Source: Streptomyces camelliae (GTDB taxonomy: Bacteria > Actinomycetota > Actinomycetes > Streptomycetales > Streptomycetaceae). From it: a DNA stretch of 64,000 nt. Position 1 is the stretch's first letter. Each line of letters starts with the position of its first letter. The stretch lies in contig NZ_CP115300.1 of NCBI RefSeq assembly GCF_027625935.1, forward strand, positions 2,542,001 to 2,606,000, in the 5' to 3' direction. Of the stretch, positions 61,112 through 64,000 are shown one piece after another. Position numbers and translations under genes: made by a program. The notes under the pieces are model-generated. The model did no database searches. It worked only from the letters and a program-made list of their open reading frames with translations, and was not told the origin of the DNA.

Positions 61112-64000
61112 TCACCGGCCGGCCATCCACTGCTGCATCACGGCCAGCAGATGGTCCGGGTCGACCGGTTTGGTCACATAGTCCGAGGCGCCCGACTCGA
61201 TCGCCTTCTCCCGGTCGCCCTTCATCGCCTTCGCCGTCAGCGCGATGATCGGCAGCCCGGCGAACTGCGGCATCCTGCGGATCGCCGTGGTCGTCGCGTA
61301 CCCGTCCATCTCCGGCATCATGATGTCCATCAGCACGACCGCCACGTCGTCGTGCTGCTCCAGCACCTCGATGCCCTCGCGGCCGTTCTCGGCGTACAGC
61401 ACCGACAGGCCGTGCTGCTCCAGCACGCTGGTCAGCGCGAACACATTGCGGATGTCGTCGTCGACGATCAGCACCTTCTCGCCGCCGAACCGCACCGCGC
61501 GCGCGGGGTGCGGCGCGCCCTCCTGCTCGGGCACCGCCCACTGCTCCGGCCGCGGCTCGCCCTGCGGCAGACCGCGGCGCCGGCGCCGGAAGAGCGCCGC
61601 GGGACCGTTCTGCGTCTCCCGGTACGACTTCACCTCGGCCGGCATCTCGATCTCCACCGCGGACAGCTCCGAGGACTGCCCGGACTCGGAGGCGAGCAGC
61701 TCGCCCGCCCCCAGCGGGGGCACGGACTGCTGGTAGCCCTGCGGCGGCAGTTCGCTCGGGTGCAGCGGCAGGTACAGCGTGAACGTCGAGCCGCGGCCCG
61801 GCTCGCTCTGCGCGTGGATCTCACCGCCGAGCAGCTGCGCGATCTCCCGGGAGATCGACAGGCCCAGGCCGGTGCCGCCGTACTTGCGGCTGGTCGTGCC
61901 GTCCGCCTGCTTGAACGCCTCGAAGATCACCCGCATCTTGCTGGCCGCGATGCCGATGCCCGTGTCCGTCACCGAGAACGCGATCAGCGGCCCGTCCGGA
62001 TCGGTCAGCGAGCCGGCCTCCAGCAACTGCTCCCGGATGCCCACCGGGACATCCGCTCCGGCCGGCCGGATCACCAGCTCCACCGACCCCGAGTCGGTGA
62101 ACTTCACCGCGTTCGACAGCAGGTTGCGCAGCACCTGCAGCAGCCGCTGCTCGTCGGTGTGCAGGGTCGCGGGCAGCTCCGGCGAGACCCGCACCGACAG
62201 GTCCAGGCCCTTCTCCGCGGTCAGCGGGCGGAAGGTGGCCTCCACATAGTCCACGAGCTGGACGAGCGCGATCCGCGTCGGCGAAACGTCCATCTTGCCC
62301 GCCTCGACCTTCGACAGGTCCAGGATGTCGTTGATCAGCTGGAGCAGGTCGGAACCGGCGCCGTGGATGGTCTCGGCGAACTCGACCTGCTTCGGCGAGA
62401 GGTTGCCCTCGGCGTTGTCGGCAAGCAGCTTGGCCAGGATCAGCAACGAGTTGAGCGGGGTGCGCAGCTCGTGCGACATGTTCGCGAGGAACTCGCTCTT
62501 GTAGCGCATCGACACCGCGAGCTGCTCGGCGCGCTCCTCCAGGACCTGCCGGGCCTCCTCGATCTCGGTGTTCTTCACCTCGATGTCGCGGTTCTGCCGG
62601 GCCAGCAGCTCGGCCTTCTCCTCCAGTTCGGCGTTGGAGGCCTGCAGCGCCTTCTGCCGGTTCTCCAACTCGGCGGACCGCTCGCGCAGTTGCTCGGTCA
62701 GCTCCTGCGACTGCTTCAGCAGCTGCTCGGTCTTGGTGTTGACCGAGATGGTGTTGACGCTGGTCGCGATCATCTCGGCGATCTGGTTGAGGAAGTCCTT
62801 CTGGATCTGCGTGAACGGCGTGAAGGAGGCCAGCTCGATGATGCCGAGCACCTTGCCCTCGAACAGCACCGGCAGCACGATCACCTGCGCGGGCGGGGCC
62901 TCGCCGAGCCCGGAGGAGATCTTCAGATAGCCGCTGGGCGCGTCCGAGACCAGGATCGTCCGCTTCTCCTGCGCGGCCGTGCCGACCAGCGCCTCACCGG
63001 GCCGGAACGACGTCGGCATGGAGCCCATCGAGTAGCCGTACGAGCCCAGCATCCGCAGCTCGTAGTTGTCCTCGCCGTTGCCCACGGCCTTGCCCTCGAC
63101 CAGCGGCATCGCCAGGAAGAACGCGCCGTGCTGCGCGGACACCACCGGCGTCAGCTCGCTCATGATCAGCGAGGCCACGTCCTCCAGGTCCCGCCGGCCC
63201 TGCATGAGGGCGGAGATGCGGGCCAGGTTGCCCTTGAGCCAGTCCTGCTCCTTGTTGGCGATCGTGGTGTCGCGCAGGTTGGCGATCATCTTGTTGATGT
63301 AGTCCTGCAGTTCCTGGATCTCGCCGGACGCGTCCACGTCGATCTTCAGGTTCAGGTCGCCACGGGTCACCGCGGTCGCCACGCGCGCGATGGCACGCAC
63401 CTGCCGGGTCAGGTTCCCGGCCATCTCGTTCACCGACTCGGTCAGGTCCCGCCAGGTGCCGTCGACGTCACGCACGCGTGCCTGGCCGCCGAGCTGCCCC
63501 TCGGTGCCCACCTCGCGCGCGACGCGCGTGACCTCCTCGGCGAAGCTCGACAGCTGATCAACCATCGTGTTGATCGTCGTCTTCAGCTCAAGGATCTCAC
63601 CGCGGGCGTCAATGTCGATCTTCTTCGTCAAGTCACCCTTGGCGATGGCCGTGGTGACCATGGCGATGTTGCGCACCTGACCGGTCAGGTTGGACGCCAT
63701 CTGGTTCACGGACTCCGTCAGGTCCTTCCAGGTGCCGGCCACACCGGGAACGTGCGCCTGGCCGCCCAGGATGCCGTCCGTGCCCACCTCACGGGCCACC
63801 TTGGTGACCTGGTCGGCGAACGAACTCAGCGTCTTCACCATGGTGTTGATGGTGTCGGCGAGCTGCGCGACCTCACCGCGCGCCTCGATCGTCACCTGCC
63901 GCGTCAGGTCACCGTTGGCGACGGCCGAGGCCACCTGGGAGATGTTGCGCACCTGCATGGTCAGGTTGTTGGCCATCAGGTTGACGTTGTTGCTCAGGTC
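61112..64000 (-). CDS. osaA: Hybrid histidine kinase OsaA, C-terminal part (runs off the right edge)
   Basis: At least 962 codons are visible. From the right edge: a series of HAMP repeats of about 92 residues each (recurring [16 protein letters not shown] and VARGDLTKKI-like pieces with ITxEARGEVxQLAxTINTMV), a GAF domain ([14 protein letters not shown]), a coiled coil, HisKA with His in [17 protein letters not shown], HATPase ([14 protein letters not shown] then [25 protein letters not shown]) and a C-terminal receiver ([43 protein letters not shown]). It senses osmotic stress together with OsaB by homology with S. coelicolor. The HAMP ladder suggests a relay or cytoplasmic sensor. The start lies outside the window. 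Confidence 0.92.
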   Translation of the reverse strand, partial: DLSNNVNLMANNLTMQVRNISQVASAVANGDLTRQVTIEARGEVAQLADTINTMVKTLSSFADQVTKVAREVGTDGILGGQAHVPGVAGTWKDLTESVNQMASNLTGQVRNIAMVTTAIAKGDLTKKIDIDARGEILELKTTINTMVDQLSSFAEEVTRVAREVGTEGQLGGQARVRDVDGTWRDLTESVNEMAGNLTRQVRAIARVATAVTRGDLNLKIDVDASGEIQELQDYINKMIANLRDTTIANKEQDWLKGNLARISALMQGRRDLEDVASLIMSELTPVVSAQHGAFFLAMPLVEGKAVGNGEDNYELRMLGSYGYSMGSMPTSFRPGEALVGTAAQEKRTILVSDAPSGYLKISSGLGEAPPAQVIVLPVLFEGKVLGIIELASFTPFTQIQKDFLNQIAEMIATSVNTISVNTKTEQLLKQSQELTEQLRERSAELENRQKALQASNAELEEKAELLARQNRDIEVKNTEIEEARQVLEERAEQLAVSMRYKSEFLANMSHELRTPLNSLLILAKLLADNAEGNLSPKQVEFAETIHGAGSDLLQLINDILDLSKVEAGKMDVSPTRIALVQLVDYVEATFRPLTAEKGLDLSVRVSPELPATLHTDEQRLLQVLRNLLSNAVKFTDSGSVELVIRPAGADVPVGIREQLLEAGSLTDPDGPLIAFSVTDTGIGIAASKMRVIFEAFKQADGTTSRKYGGTGLGLSISREIAQLLGGEIHAQSEPGRGSTFTLYLPLHPSELPPQGYQQSVPPLGAGELLASESGQSSELSAVEIEMPAEVKSYRETQNGPAALFRRRRRGLPQGEPRPEQWAVPEQEGAPHPARAVRFGGEKVLIVDDDIRNVFALTSVLEQHGLSVLYAENGREGIEVLEQHDDVAVVLMDIMMPEMDGYATTTAIRRMPQFAGLPIIALTAKAMKGDREKAIESGASDYVTKPVDPDHLLAVMQQWMAGR

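Overview
The window is a piece of chromosome from a high-GC actinomycete, almost certainly Streptomyces. Codon third positions are very G/C-rich, many genes start with GTG or TTG, neighbouring genes often overlap by ATGA/GTGA, and gene content and order match the recA neighbourhood of the Streptomyces core chromosome: gluK-gluR / gluABCD, cysteine dioxygenase, recX-recA, lhr, a Nei-type glycosylase, dps, clgR, cinA-pgsA-rimO, ftsK, osaB-osaA. No rRNA, tRNA, CRISPR array, transposase or integrase was seen.

Layout. 1-5.8 kb: the start of a quinone-oxidoreductase-like gene, a broken methyltransferase/RibA chimera, lpd, an alpha-galactosidase domain fused to a foreign N-terminus, a DUF6204 gene and a MarR regulator. 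5.9-9.1 kb: a secreted lipoprotein, a MazG-like pyrophosphohydrolase and a TAXI-type binding protein. 9.2-15 kb: the glutamate uptake locus, with the GluK/GluR two-component pair divergent from gluABCD. 15-18 kb: an FAD monooxygenase, then a sulfur unit (Cys-rich leader peptide, cysteine dioxygenase, rhodanese). 18-23 kb: an FtsX-type permease, a 0.6 kb repeat-bearing gap, recX and recA with a LexA-type box. 23-31 kb: a phosphotransferase, a small secreted protein, a possible isoprenoid module (small protein, polyprenyl synthase, Lcp/MpaB-like oxygenase), membrane proteins, DUF3046 and small regulators.

31-43 kb is an accessory island between conserved blocks. It opens with decayed genes: a MAB_1171c-type membrane protein cut by an in-frame TAG, an ImmA/IrrE-like C-terminal fragment and an internally deleted PfkB kinase. 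A compact biosynthetic set follows: VAO-type flavoenzyme, YciI-like protein, MFS transporter, MarR regulator, aldehyde dehydrogenase, HAD phosphatase, methyltransferase, single-domain AfsA-like hotdog protein, acyl carrier protein, a ketoreductase-type SDR with a one-base frameshift, and an acyl-AMP ligase. A plausible reading is that the ligase loads an acid onto the carrier protein and the hotdog, reductase, phosphatase, methyltransferase and oxidases build a small diffusible product that the MFS pump exports. No product is known to me.

43.5-64 kb returns to core genes: a terpene-cyclase-like repeat protein, the very long helicase Lhr, a Nei-type glycosylase, an SDR with a palindromic operator, dps, clgR, the overlapping rimO-pgsA-cinA unit, a RodZ-like protein, ftsK/spoIIIE and the OsaB/OsaA osmoadaptation pair, with osaA running off the right edge.

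Two themes recur. Several genes start 6-7 bases after a good -10 box with no ribosome site, which implies leaderless mRNAs. And three separate loci show unrelated gene fragments joined into one reading unit, beside two further point-inactivated genes.
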